DNA from: Ehretia macrophylla
Taxonomy: Eukaryota > Streptophyta > Magnoliopsida > Boraginales > Ehretiaceae
Reading direction: 5' to 3'
Assembly (NCBI GenBank): GCA_037974665.1
Contig: CM075768.1
Coordinates: 65,065,816 to 65,129,815, forward strand
DNA: 64,000 nucleotides
A program made the translations under genes and the position numbers. Under the pieces are notes generated by a model. It did no database searches. It was not told the origin of the DNA and was given only the letters and a program-made list of their open reading frames with translations. Positions 33,413 through 46,110 of the stretch are shown piece after piece. The first letter of the stretch is position 1; the number at the start of each line of letters is the position of its first letter.

Positions 33413-36400
33413 CTATAGGCACATATTACGATGCACAATTTATTGAAGTATGACAAATTCATTTCCAACTAAGATTACTATTTATCATCAATTGAAATGC
33501 CTACTGGTTGTCTTGATGTCTCGTTTGATTGATAACCTAGCATGATACTATGTCTCGTTCGTTTGTTAATCCTCGTTACAAAAGTACCTGTTGATCTTAG
33601 CTTAATAACGTGTACCTGCTTAAGATTTGGTTGGTTCATTTTACTTAGACGTTACCTAATACTTCATAATCCTATTATAGATACTAGCAGTAATAATAGC
33701 AAAACAACCATAGTAGTGTCTAGTGTCTGTCTAGCTGATATCAGTACAACCCAAAATTTGACCCCAAATTACAATGGGGGTCTTTTACATTACAAACATT
33801 GTGCAACATGAAAAGAAATAGTCTTCAAGTAGCATAGTTCACAAATAGCCATAATCACGCAAAGCACATAGGACAGGCAATCACTCCAAGGAATCATCGT
33901 TAGGCACATCGTCCTCAGGTACCTGTTCTTGATCTTCTTCACCTGAGGTGATAAAAGAGGATGAGTCCTTGTGAACTCAGCGAGGGGGAACAAGAAATAG
34001 GTTTTGAAACTCATTTTTCGATTCAACTTATGAAAATCATTTTGCAAGCATGAATATAACACAATTAAGTACATAAAAATAATATAAAGTTAAGGAACAC
34101 AATTACCAGTCTTTCCTCCCCGAGGTTCTCTAGGAACCAAGCGAGAGTACTTATACATATAGAAAAAGGATACGGTGAGCTTTTGCTCTCAGTTGTTGCA
34201 ATCGACTTCAGATCATCCCCTTAACACGCCAAGTGGGTGTACTCCGGATGTACCCCGAAATCCTACGACCCAACTCTCCGAGAAAGTCTAGCCCCCAAGC
34301 GAGAGAGGGAATGGGACCATGGTAGTCACGGCTGCACCGGCAAGCCTGATGCTGCCCGGTGTGCGTGAACGCTACCATGCCAGAATGAAAGGTTGCAACC
34401 TTGTATGCAATGCACATTTATGACATTTAATATATCACATTAGGAGGACAACAAAGTAGGTTGCCTCCGGACAGTCATAAGATTGCACATTGACAAGTAA
34501 ACAAGCGAGGCACGAATAGACAAGTAATTTCACTTGAAAAGCATATGGAGTTATATGAACATTAAACGGGCAGTCATGTAACGCACGTAAATCAATTCAA
34601 ATAACTCATTTCAACGTCCACGTAATCAAATAATAAGGTTATTCAACATGCAACAATAATCTACGTGGTTCGGATGCAAGAAAGGCCTATTTGTCTACAT
34701 GCAACGAATCAATATCACATTTAGGGCTATAAGGCAACTACGGGCAGCCTTCCAAACATATAATTACACTCAATATTCAAAGGATCAACACTTAGCAAGT
34801 TCGCCTAGTCACTAGGGTTTCCATTTCGTGCTTACCCGTGCAATTAAGCCCCAAGTCAACTCAAAATCAATCTCAAGCCAAGTATGAATTAATCCAAACA
34901 TCCCCAAGTACTCAAAACAGTCCACACAACATCCCAATGCCACAATCCAAAGCAATTAATACCACAAGAGAAGTTACAACAAATTTCTAAACATATAACT
35001 AAGTGAAACCCTCACTGCAATAGGCTGTTTTCTCACAATCATTGAGTCAATAAAACAATCTCCAATTCTAGTAAATAAGATTTCAAATTAAAGCTTAAGA
35101 AGTGAACTAAAATCAGAAACAAACCTTGTATCGTTTGGAGTTCGAGATCAATAGTTATGGCCAAAACAGTGGGATTGCACAAAACTGTCCAGATTTGCAC
35201 ACATTTGAGTAATTGGCGTTTTTGTGGTCCTTAGGATCAGATTTAGCCTTAGTCCATTTCTGACAAAAATGTCCAGAACTTCAAAGTATAGCAGCACACC
35301 AAATTTCATGCATTTTTAACATAATTTACTAAGTAAAAACTGGTTCGTTCCACAAGGTCAGTGCATCTGCCCAAACCTGCTTCATTTTTCCAGACTTCCA
35401 CATTTGGACACATTTTAATGATTTGCCATTTTGAGAACCTTAGAGTAAAAATTAGCTTTGGCCTATTTATGCAAAAAATGTTCACAACTGGCCAAAATAG
35501 TCACCTACCAATTTTTATGAATTTAAAACATCATTTGCCTATCCAAACATACCTCGAAACAACAGGTCAGAGAGCGGTCAACAAACCCGATTTCATCTAT
35601 CATCAACTTCAAGCCAAAATCTTGCCACACATGGTTGTAAAAGCTTATGAACACACATATAACTCAAGTAAAGAAGCAAATACATACATTTAAGAGCTTG
35701 CATGTGGATTTTTGAAGGATTTTCAAAAGGTTTTAGCCCTCACCTTAGCAAATCAACAAGAAGATGCACAAAACTTGATCAAGTACTATTTTCTTCTTCT
35801 TCCTTGCTTAGCCATGACACCACCCAATTTCTCTCTATTTTTCCTAGCTTAGTGGCCAAGTTCTTAGTACATGCATGTGGTTAGAACAAGAAGAAAAGAA
35901 ATGGAAGCTAGCAAACTCACCAAGGCCGAAATGGTGACTCAAAGAGCATGCATGTGTGATTCTTGCATCCTAGCTAGCTTGATCGAGTTTCTTTGCTTGT
36001 TGCTTGTCTTGATGCACCATGGATTGATGAAGATGAGCAAAGGCAAGATAAAACTCAGCCAAGGCCGAGAGAGAGAGAGAAGAATGAGAGGGAGAGAGAG
36101 AAATGTGAGAAGAATGAGAGAAAATAACAAAGAATGAAGGCTTTTGCAATTCTTGATGCAAGTGGTCGGCCTTGAGCTTTGTAATTCAGCTTTTTGTGTC
36201 TTCAAGAAGTATTTTGAAATTCCTAGCATGGGCAAGGAGTGTTTGGTCGAGAATGGTGGGGTTTTGAGGAGATTTTTGAGCAATTTTTTTTTTTATGCAT
36301 TTGTGTCATAGAATGTCATAGTTTGTCTTGGAATTAAGTTGAATTGAACAAGCAAGCACAAAGCCCTTGTAGCGGTCGGCCAAGGCAATAAAAAATCTGA

Positions 36401-36663
36401 TTTTTTGTCATCTTATGTGCATTATTTAATTGTGTTGAAAGTGCAAAAAGAATAAGGAATAAAGAATAAGGAATGTCTAGCTTTTTGTGAGATTTTGTCT
36501 TCTCGTGGGTTGAATTAGTAATTTAATAATAGTTAGTGGATTTTGTAGGATTGATTAATGACCTAGTGCTTCGTGTAAGATGCTTTCTTGATTAGTGTGA
36601 GGGCACGCTTTCCTAGGTCTATGGCACGCAGTACGAGATAGGACACGAACTACGAGACGAATG

Positions 36664-38620
36664 TGTTAGCGATATGCCCTAATGCTATGTGGTTAGATGA
36701 CCTATTTTTTGGCATTTTATGTAAACTTGTATATTTATCAATGGCAGTTTATGGATATTCATATTCTCCGCTTTTATATTATATGAATGTATCCCCTGAT
36801 ATTCTTGTAAAAGAAATATATTCCAAAATGCGTTGGAATATATTGGCATGTTTCTTGCATATATAGAATATCTAAAACTATTCGTAGTCCTTAGATTATT
36901 TGACCGGGACTAGAATAATCTATTATGGACTATCACGTGAATTGTTACCTTTGATTGATATTAGATATTAATGGTAAAGGATGGTGAGCCATGAGCCATA
37001 ACAACATATGATGCAATTAACAATCACGTGAATGATTATTAGTAGAATAGATCATTGAATGTGACATGAGTAACAAACTATATGACTTCGGATTAATAGT
37101 TTGTTATTCGTTGTGAATGTACATGTAATCCTTAGACTTGAGAAATTACGGCTGTAACATATATTGGAATTTAATATTAGCACTTGGACAACACTTGTCT
37201 TTGACTTGTCAAGATAAGTTACGACCTCTTGCATATTATCTTTCTAGTATAGTGGTTGACAGGTAATTGTCGAGAAAGGATCTATTAACCTCCGGTGTGA
37301 GGTGATGTCCTATGCAATCTAATTTCGGTTGTACAATGAGGAAGTCCTTGGCCAAGGCATGGATGATGGAAAAGTGTTTCCATGAATGTCATCTCTCATT
37401 CTACCCTATTAGATGTTTGCGTCGTTATCGAGTTTATAGACTTAATCTTTTCATGGTATTTGCTCGATCAGGACATATTAATAGAAGGATTAAACTGTAC
37501 GATTATTCGCGACTATAAATAGATTCACCTGTTTGACTTCATTGTTATATAAATTGTCTTGATACGTTGCTAGACGTCACTCTAGAACGTGAGGGTATTT
37601 TGGGAATGGCGGAGATATTCCCAAAAATATATTAAAGTCGTTTAATGTTCCCTCATTGCTATATGGCGGTGAATCTAGAGAGTCACGCACAATAAAGCGT
37701 AATTGAATGAGTTTCGGATAAGCTTGAATTTGGTTTTGGAACGTTAAAGTGTTAACGTTGGCAATGCTCGGCCACTAAGTAGTAATGGGCCGAATGTGTA
37801 ATTATTTATAAGTGTTGGGACAAAAGTACAAATACGAAAAGATAGTTTCCTTAATTTAAACTAATAATGATTAGATTAAATTAAATGTACAAATACAAGA
37901 TTAATAAAGTATATATACATGTATATGATATGTATATATACATATTAGTCTTGAAAAATGAAGATGCCGAATAGATGGCTAAGATTGTTCCAAATCATTA
38001 AGTTGACCATTATTTTTGAAATCAATGGTTAAGATAAAAGAAGACAAAGCACATGTTTTGATGCATTGAGAAGTGCAATTGTTGTCTTCTAAATACACTA
38101 CATAAAATGCATAAAACAAGGAACACATTACACAAGGCATGCATAGAAAAGCACAATGCATTGAGAAGAACAATTTTGTCTTCTTTTTTTATTGTGCAAT
38201 TTTTGTCCAATACATGGGCAGCCCAAGAAGAGGTTTCAATTTTTCAGAAAAAAACTCTTATTCTAGCTTAAAAACATTCCAAAGAAGATTAGCATAAAAC
38301 CTTTGGTGATTAAGGAACTCATTCAAGCTTGTGTGGACAACCTAGAGCTCTTGCATTTGTGGGAGGACTTGTCAAAGCTTGTTCATCATCATCATCATCA
38401 TCTTTGCAAGATCTACAAGAGGTATATCTAAATCTACCTCTTTACTATATAGATATATGCTTGAATATATGCTTACCATATGTTAACCACATGAAATCAA
38501 TAGTAGAGTTTTTGGATGAATATAGACTTTGTTATATAAATTTTTTTTGAAATTCTAGCCATGGATTTCTCTTGGTTTTAATCTATATGATTCCATAACT
38601 CTACTAGAAAGATTCTTTCA
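36664..38620 (+). mobile_element. Solo LTR, copia-like, nested in gypsy LTR
   Basis: 1957 bp beginning TGTTAGCGATATGCCC and ending GATTCTTTCA, flanked by a perfect 5-bp target duplication GAATG (36659-36663 and 38621-38625). AT-rich, with a plant TATA box TATAAATA at 37514-37521 that suggests plus orientation, and a CAT microsatellite near 38386-38402. No coding domains. Assignment to copia is from the TGTTA...CA ends and base composition, so the superfamily is less certain than the solo-LTR call. Confidence 0.82.
37514..37521 (+). promoter_or_regulatory. TATA box of nested solo LTR
   Basis: TATAAATA in the middle of the LTR, preceded by CGCGAC. It is the best core-promoter match in this insertion and gives its likely orientation. 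Confidence 0.5.
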
Positions 38621-38670
38621 GAATGCACATTTTTATAGTAAATGCATGCAAATCGAGGTCAGGCCTCACA

Positions 38671-39959
38671 ATTCTTTAATTTGTTAACGGTTCATAGTCC
38701 CAGCCTAGAGAGATGGCCCATTCAAATGGCCCAATGGGCATAACGACAACCCATCTGCTTCAACAACGCAGCATCCACGCAAGACGTGATATCGGTGCAT
38801 CGTAGGGCCCTTTAATGTCCCGCGAGTAAGGTTTTCATCCATTTAACAGCTCATGACGTACGATCTAGGACGGAAAAACATAGCAAAAGAAGAAAAGTGG
38901 CCCGAAACTGATAAAAGCGTTTGATTTTGGGCTCCAAAAAGGGCACAGCGTGCACGCTCGCTGCCCCCTTCGTAGAGCTGTCGGAGAGCTTTGCAATGCT
39001 ATGCTGTGCGCTGCGTAACTCCTTACGAATCAAAAGTTATGGGCACCAGAGCGACAGAGACCTGATCACAAGCCCTACACCCTCGATTTGTGGGCCCAGC
39101 CTCCACGTGAAGCGAAGTTGCCTTGCCCAACGTGCCGTGGGATTCGATAATAGAAATGTGGTGGATAAATTATTTTGGCAACCCAAACCGGAGCAAAAAA
39201 TATTGAAACGGGGGGTATAGCACAAGGACTTCCCAGGGGGTCACCCATCCTAGTACTACTCTCGTCCAAGCACACTTAACTTCGGAGTTCTGATGGGATC
39301 CGGTGCATTAGTACTGGTATGATCACACCCGTCATGTTGAGGGCACAATTCCTTTGTGTTAATGGTTCACACTCCCAGCATAGAGAGATGGCCAATTCAA
39401 AAGGCCCAATGGGCTTAACGATAACCCATCTGCTTCAACAGCGCAGCATCCTTGCAAGACGTGATATCGAAGCATTGTAGGGCCCCCTAAAGTCCCGCTA
39501 GTAAGGTTATCAACCTTTTAATAGCTCACGACGTACGAACCGGGATGAAAAAATATAGCGAAAGAAGAAAAGTGGCCTGAAACTAATAAAAACGTTCGAT
39601 TTTGGGCTCCAAAAATGGGCACAGTGAGCAAGCTGGCTGCCCTCATCGTAGAGCTCTCAAAGAACTTTGCAATGGTATGCTGTGCGCCGCGTAACTCCTT
39701 GCGGATCAAAAGTTATGGGCACCGGATCGACGGAGACATGGTCACAAGCCCTACGCCATCGGTTTGCGGGCCCAGCCTCCACGTGAAGCGAAGTTGTCTT
39801 GCCCAAGGTGCCGTGGCATTCGATATTCGAAATGTGGTGGATAAAGTATCTTGGCAACCCTAACCGGAGCAAAAAAAATTATAAAGGGGCGTGCAACACG
39901 AGGACTTCCCAGGGGGTCACCCATCCTAGTACTACTCTCGCCCAAGCACGCTTAACTTT
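38671..39959 (-). repeat. 5S rDNA array segment, copies 26-27
   Basis: Spacer resumes at the right target duplication of the gypsy element (ATTCTTTAATTTG). Copy 26 is complete. Copy 27 is broken by the junction with an LTR fragment. Both downstream spacers are B-like (GATAATAGAAATGTGG or a close variant, CCGGAGC). Confidence 0.92.
39213..39330 (-). rRNA. 5S rRNA copy 26
   Basis: Full length, about eight differences; the 3' end is altered (GGGTATAGCACAAGG on plus). The A box carries a CpG change (GCACACTTAAC). Type B spacer. Confidence 0.85.
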
Positions 39960-39966
39960 GGAGTTC
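39889..39966 (-). pseudogene. 5S rRNA copy 27, truncated by LTR fusion
   Basis: Only the 3' two-thirds of the gene is present, up to TTTGGAGTTC. There the sequence switches to LTR (GAGATCAATAGTTATGG). The 5' third of the gene and its start are missing, so no transcript can begin normally. The shared GGAGTTC at the join suggests microhomology-mediated deletion. Confidence 0.92.
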
Positions 39967-41509
39967 GAGATCAATAGTTATGGGCAAAACAGTGGGATTG
40001 CACAAAACTGTCTAGATTTGCACACATTTCAGTAATTGTCATCTTTGAGGTCCTTAGGCTCAGATTTAGCCTTAGTCCATTTCTGACAAAAATGTCCAGA
40101 ACTGCAAAATCTAGTAGCATACCAAATATCATGCATTTTTAACATCATTTACTAAGTCAAAACTAGTTCGTTCCACAAGGTTAGTGCATCTGCCAAAACC
40201 TGCTTCATTTTTCCAAACTTCCAGATTTGGAGACATTTTAATGATTTGCCATTTTGAGGAACTTAGAGTCAAAATTAGCTTTCGCTGATTTCTGGGAAAA
40301 ATGTTCAAAATTGGCAAAACTAGTCACCTACCAATTTTCATACATTTTCAACATTTTTGCCTAGCCAAACTCACCTCGAAACAACAAGCCAGAGATCTAT
40401 CAACAAAACCGTTTTCATGTATCATCAACTTCAAGGCACAATCTTGCCATGCATGGTTGTAAAAGATTATGAACACACATATAACTCAAGTACAGAAGCA
40501 AAGACATACATTTAAGAGCATGCATGTGGATTTTTGAAGGATTTTCAAAAGGTTTTAGCCCTCACCTTAGCAAATCAACAAGAAGATGCACAAAACTTGA
40601 TGAAGTACAATTTTCTTCTTCTTCCTTGCTTAGCCAAGACACCACCCGATTTTTCTTTATTTTTCCTAGCTTAGTGGCCAAGTTCTTAGTACATGAAAGT
40701 GGTTAGAACAAGAAGAAAAGAAATGGAAGCTAGCAAACTCACCAAGGCCGAAATGGTGACTCAAAGAGCATGCATGTGTGATTCTTGCATCCTAGCTAGC
40801 TTGATCGAGTTTCTTTGCTTGTTGCTTGTCTTGATGCACCATGGATTGATGAAACTCATCCAAGGCCGAGAGAAAGAGAGAAGAATGAGAGGGAGAGAGA
40901 GAAATGTGAGAAGAATGAGAAGAAATGACAAAGAATGGCGGCTTTTGCAATTCTTGATGCCAGTGGTCGGCCTTGAGCTTTGTAATTCAGCTTTTTGTGT
41001 CTTCAAGAAGTATTTTGAAATTCCTAGCATGGACAAGGAGTGTTTGGTCGAGAATGGTGGAGTTTTTAGGAGATTTTTGGGCAATTTTTTTTTATGCATT
41101 TGTGTCTTAGAATGTCATAGTTTGTCTAGGAATTAAGTTGAATTGAACAAACAAGCACAAAGCCCTTGTAGTGGTCGGCCAAGGCAATAAAAAATATGAT
41201 TTTTTGTCATCTTATGTGCATTATTTAATTGTGTGTTGAAAGTGCAAAAAGAATAAGGAATAAAGAATAAGGAATGTCTAGCTTTTTGTGAGATTTTGTT
41301 TTCTAGTAGGTTGAATTAGTAATTTAATAATAGTTAGTGGATTTTGTAGGATTGATTAATGACCTAGTGCTTCGTGTAAGATGCTTTCTTGATTAGCGTG
41401 AGGGCACGTTTTCCTAGGTCTAGGGCATGCACTACGAGGTAGGACATGAACTACGAGATGAATGCACATTTTTCTAGTAAACGCACGCAAATCGAGGTCA
41501 GGCCTCACA
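39960..41509 (-). mobile_element. Truncated gypsy LTR (subfamily II)
   Basis: About 1550 bp matching positions 27408-28956 of the intact LTR and ending GGCCTCACA at 41509. The next bases, ATTCCTTTATTTG, are the same spacer point where the full element at 25517-38670 inserted. The missing left part and the missing 5' third of 5S copy 27 were lost together. It includes a GA-rich run near 40866-40925. Confidence 0.9.
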
Positions 41510-42052
41510 ATTCCTTTATTTGTTAACGGTTCACAGTCCCAGCCTAGAGATATGGCCCATTCAAAAGGCCCAAAGGACTTAACGACAACCTATCTGCTTC
41601 AACAACGAAGCATCCTCGCAAGACGTGATATCGACGCGTTGTAGGGCCCCCTAATGTCCCGCGAGTAAGGTTGTCGTCCTTTTAATAGCTCACGACGTAT
41701 GATCCGAAATGAAAAACATAGCAAAAAGAAGAAAAGTGGCTCGAAATTGATGAAAATGTTCGATTTTGGGCTACAAAAATGGGCAAAGCGAACAAGCTGG
41801 CTACCCCCATCGTAGAGCTCTCAGAGAGCTTTGCAACGGTATGCTGTGCGCCGCCTAACTCCTTACGGATCAAAAGTTATGGGCACCGGAGTGACGGAGA
41901 CTTAGTCACAAGCCCTACGCCCTCGGTTTACGGGCCCAGCCTCTACGTGAAGCGAAGTTGTCTTGCCCAATATTCCATGGGATTCGGTAATAGAAATTTG
42001 GCGGATAAAGTATCTTGGCAACCCTAACCAGGGCAAAAAAAATTTAAATGGG

Positions 42053-42170
42053 GGGTGCAACACGAGGACTTCCCAGGGGGTCATCCATCCTAGTACTACT
42101 CTCGCCCAAGCATGCTTAACTTTGAAGTTCTGATGGGATTCGATGCATTAGTGTTGGAATGATCGTACCC
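42053..42170 (-). rRNA. 5S rRNA copy 28, diverged
   Basis: Full length, about nine differences (AGCATGCTTAACTTTGAAG, GTGTTGGAATG, TCGTACCC). Confidence 0.84.
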
Positions 42171-42729
42171 GTCATGTTGAGGGCATAATTCCTTTATTTG
42201 TTAACGGTTTACAGTCCCAACCTAGAGAGATGGCCAATTCAAAAGGCCCTATTGGCTTAACGATAACCCATCCACTTCAACAACGCAGCATCCTCACAAG
42301 ACTTGATATCAACGAGTTGTACGGCCCTCTAATGTCCCACGAGTAAGGTTGTCGTCCTTTTAACAGCTCACGACGCACGATCCGAGATGAAAAAACAGAG
42401 CAAAAGAAGAAAAGTGGCTCAAAACTGATGAAAACGTTCGATTTTGGTCTCCAAAAAGGGTACAACGAACAAGCTGGCTGCCTCCATCGTAGAGCTCTTG
42501 GAGAGCTTTGCAACGGTATGCTGTGCGCCGCGTAACTCCTTACGGATCAAAAGTTATGGGCACCGGAGCGACGGAGACCTGGTCGCAAGCCAAACGCCCT
42601 CGGTTTGCAGGCCCAGCCTCTACGTGAAGCGAAGTTGTCTTGCCCAATGTTCCGTGGGATTCGGTAATAGAAATTTGGTGGATAAAGTATCTTGGCAACC
42701 CTAACCAGGGCAAAAAAAAATTGAAAAGG

Positions 42730-42847
42730 GGGTGCAACACGAGGACTTCCCAGGGGGTCACCCATCCTAGTACTATTCTCGCCCAAGCACGCTTAACTTC
42801 GGAGTTCTGAGGGGATTCGGTGCATTAGTGATGGTATAATCGCACCC
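42730..42847 (-). rRNA. 5S rRNA copy 29
   Basis: Full length, about five differences (GTACTATTCTC, TGAGGGGATTCGG, GATGGTATAATC). The 3' half including the A box is intact. Confidence 0.88.
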
Positions 42848-43406
42848 GTCATGGTGAGGGCACAATTCCTTTATTTGTTAACGGTTCACAGTCCCAGCCT
42901 AGAGAGATGGCCCATTCAAAAAGCCCAATGGGTTTAACGACAACCCATCCGCTTCAACAATGCAGCATCCCTACAAGACGTGATATCGACGCGTGGTAGG
43001 GCCCCCTAATGTCCCGCGAGTAAGGTTGTCGTCCTTTCAACAGCTTACGACGTACGATCCGGGATGAAAAAACATAGCAAAAGAAGAAAAGTAGCCTAAA
43101 ACTGATGAAAACGTTCGATTTTGGGCTCCAAAAAGGGGCACAACGAGCAAGTTAGCTGCCCCCGTTGTAGAACTCTAAGAGAGCATTGCAACGGTATGCT
43201 TTGCGCCGCGTAATTCCTTGCGGATCAAAAGTTATGGGCACCAGAGCGACGGAGACCTGGTCCTAAGCCTTACGCCCTCGGTTTGAGGGCCCAGCCTCTA
43301 CGTGAAGCGAAGTTGTCTTGCCCAATGTTCTGTGGGATTCGGTAATAGAAATTTGGTTGATAAAGTATCTTGGCAACCCTAACCAGGGCAAAAAAAATTG
43401 AAAAGG

Positions 43407-43524
43407 GGGTGCAACACGAGGACTTCCCAGCGGGTCACCCAACCTAGTACTACTCTCGCCCAAGCATGCTTAACTTCTGAGTTCTGATGGGATCTGGTGC
43501 ATTAGTGCTGGTATGATCGCACTC
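43407..43524 (-). rRNA. 5S rRNA copy 30
   Basis: Full length, about six differences (CCAGCGGGTC, CCAACCTAG, ACTTCTGAG, CGCACTC). Confidence 0.87.
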
Positions 43525-44082
43525 GTCATGTTGATGGCACAATTCCTTTATTTGTTAACGGTTCACAGTCTCAGCCTAGATAGATGGCCCATTCAAAGGC
43601 CCAATGGGCTTAACGACAACCCATCCGCTTCAACAACGCAACATCCTTGCAGGACATGATATCGACGCATTGTAGGGCCTTCTAATGTCCCGCGAGTAAG
43701 GTTGTCATCCTTTTAGCAGCTCACGACGTACGATTCATGACGAAAAAACATAGCAAAAGAAGAAAAATGGACTAAAACTGATGAAAATATTCAATTTTGG
43801 GCTCCAAAAATCGGCAAAGTGAGCAAGCTGGCTGCCCCCGTTGTAGAGCTCTCAAAGAGCTTTGCAACGGTATGCTGTGCGTCGCGTAACTCCTTACGGA
43901 TCAAAATTTATGGGCACCGAAGCGACGGAGACCTGGTTACAAGCCCTACGCCCTCGATTTGCAGGCCCAGCCTCTACTTGAAGCGAAGTTGTCTTGCCCA
44001 TTGTTCCGTGGGATTCGGTAATAGAAATTTGGTGGATAAAGTATCTTGGCAACCCTAAACATGGCAAAAAAAATTGAAAAGG

Positions 44083-44200
44083 GGGTGCAACACAAGGAAT
44101 TCACAGGGGGTTACCTATCCTAGCACTACTCTCGCCCAAGCACGCTTAACTTCGGAGTTCTGATGGGATCCGATGCATTAGAGCTGGTATGATCGCACCC
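44083..44200 (-). rRNA. 5S rRNA copy 31
   Basis: Full length, about eight differences, mostly in the 3' third (ACAAGGAATTCACAGG, GGTTACCTATCC, TAGCACTAC). Confidence 0.85.
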
Positions 44201-44758
44201 GTCATGTTGAGGACACAATTCATTTATTTGTTAACGGTTCACAGTCCCAGGCTAGAGAGATGGCCAATTCAAAAGGCCCAATGCGCTTAACGATAACCCA
44301 TCCACTTCATCAACGTAGCATCCTAGCAAGACATGATATCGACGCGTTGTAGGGCCCCTTAATGTCCCGCGAGCAAGGTTGTCATCCTTTTAACAGCTCA
44401 CGACATACAATCTGGGACGAAAAAACTGAGCAAAACAAGAAAAATGGCCTAAAACTGATGAAAATGTTCAATTTTGGGATCCAAAAAGGGCACAGCGAGC
44501 AAGCTGGCTGCCCCCGTCGTAGAGCTCTCAGAGAGCTTTGAACGGTATGCTGTGCGCAGCGTAACTCCTTACGGATCAAAAGTTATGGTCACCGGAGTGA
44601 CAGAGACCTGGTCACAAGCCCTACGCCCTCGGTTTGCGGGCCCAGCATCCACGTGAAGCAATGTTGTCTTGCCCAACGTGCCATGGGATTCGATAATAGA
44701 AATGTGGAGGATAAATTATTTTGGCAACCGAAACCGGAGCAAAAAAAATTGAAAATGG

Positions 44759-44876
44759 GGGTGCAACACGAGGACTTCCCAGGAGGTCACCCATCCTAGT
44801 ACTACTCTCGCTCAAGCACGCTTAACTTCAGAGTTCTGATGGGATCCGGTGCATTAGTGCTGGTATGATCACACCC
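44759..44876 (-). rRNA. 5S rRNA copy 32
   Basis: Full length, about four differences (CCAGGAGGTC, CGCTCAAGC, TTCAGAG, GATCACACCC). Type B spacer downstream. Confidence 0.9.
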
Positions 44877-45434
44877 GTCATGTTGAGGGCACAATTCCTT
44901 TATGTGTTAACGGTTCACAGTCCCAGCCTAGAGAGATGGCCCATTCAAAAGGCCCAATGGGCTTAACGGCAACCCATCCGCTTCAACAACGCAGCATCCT
45001 CGCAAGACTTGATATCGACGCGTTGTAGGGCCCTCTAATGTCCCGCGAGTAAGGTTGTCGTCCTTTTAACAGCTCACGACGTACGATCCGGGACGAAAAA
45101 ATAGAGCAAAAGAAGAAAAATGGTCTGAAACTGATGAGAACGTTTCATTTTGGGCTCCCAAAATGGGCATAGCAAGCAAGCTGGCTACCCCCGTCGTAGA
45201 GCTCTCAGAGAGCTTTGCAACAGCATGCTGTGCGCCGCATAACTCCTTACAGATCAAAAGTTATGGGCACCGGAGCGACGAAGACCTAGTTACAAGCCCT
45301 ACTCCCTCGGTTTGCGGGCTCAGCCTCTACGTGAAGCGAAGTTGTCTTGCCCAATGTTCCGTGGGATTCGGTAATAGAAATTTGGTGGATAAAGTATCTT
45401 GGCAACCCTAACCAGGGCAAAATAATTGAAAAGG

Positions 45435-45552
45435 GGATACAACACGAGGACTTACCACGCGGTCACCCATCCTAGTACTACTCTCATCCAAGCACGCTTA
45501 ACTTCGGAGTTCTGATGGGATCCGATGCATTAGTGATGGTATGATCACACCC
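45435..45552 (-). rRNA. 5S rRNA copy 33, diverged
   Basis: Full length, about ten differences (GGATACAAC, ACTTACCACGCGGTC, CTCATCCAAG). The downstream A-run is interrupted (AAAATAATTG), so termination may also be weak. Confidence 0.82.
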
Positions 45553-46110
45553 GTAATGTTGAGGGCACAATTCCTTTATATGTTAACGGTTCATAGTCCC
45601 AGCCTAGAAAGATGGTCAATTCAAAAGGCCCAATGGGCTTAACGATAACCCATCAGCTTCAACAACACAGCATCCTCGCAGGACGTGATATCGACGCATT
45701 GTAGGGCCCTCTAATGTCCCGCGAGTACAGTTGTCGTCCTTTTAACAGTTCACGACGTACGATTCGGGACGGAAAAACAAAGCAAAAGAAGAAAAGTGGC
45801 CTGAAAAAAATGAAAACGTTCAATTTTGGGCTCCAAAAATAGGCACAGCGAGCAAGCTGGCTGCCCCCGTCGTAGAGCTCTCAGAGAGCTTTGCAACGGT
45901 ATGATGTGCGCCGCGTAACTCCTTACGGATCAAAAGTTATGTGCACCGAAGTGACGGAGACCTGGTCATAAGCCTAATGCCCTCGGTTTGTGGGCCCAGC
46001 CTCTACGTGAAGCGCAGTTGTCCTGCCCAATGTTCCGTGGGATTCGGTAATAGAAATTTGGTGGATAAAGTATCTTGGCAACCCTAAACAGGGCAAAAAA
46101 ATTGAAAAGG

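Larger units (their letters stand above)
25517..38670 (-). mobile_element. Ty3/gypsy retrotransposon (Tekay/Del-like), decayed, with nested insertion
   Basis: A two-LTR element on the minus strand. Outer ends are TGTCACGCC at 25517 and GGCCTCACA at 38670 (TGTGAGGC...GCGTGACA on the coding strand), flanked by ATTCC (25512-25516) and ATTCT (38671-38675), a 5-bp target duplication with one change. Without the nested copia LTR it is about 11.2 kb. Gene order gag, protease, RT, RNase H, integrase, chromodomain-like tail, and LTRs of about 3.4 kb, fit the Tekay/Del chromoviruses. A comparison of about 150 bp of the two LTRs shows about eight differences, so the insertion is not recent. The inner end of the 5' LTR and the primer-binding site are deleted, and gag-pol has several stops and frameshifts. 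Confidence 0.93.
33454..38670 (-). repeat. 5' LTR of gypsy element, inner end deleted and interrupted
   Basis: It aligns to the 3' LTR from that LTR's position 25724 on, so about 207 bp of its gag-proximal end are missing together with the primer-binding site. Only about 40 bp separate it from the gag start. It is split at 36663/38621 by the nested copia LTR; the piece 38626-38670 completes it. The LTR pieces sum to about 3255 bp. Ends GGCCTCACA at 38670. Confidence 0.9.

Noticed and set aside
36664-38620. Possible host gene fragment in the nested insertion
   Set aside because: Only short frames, AT-rich, and bounded by TG...CA ends with a perfect target duplication. An LTR explains it fully.
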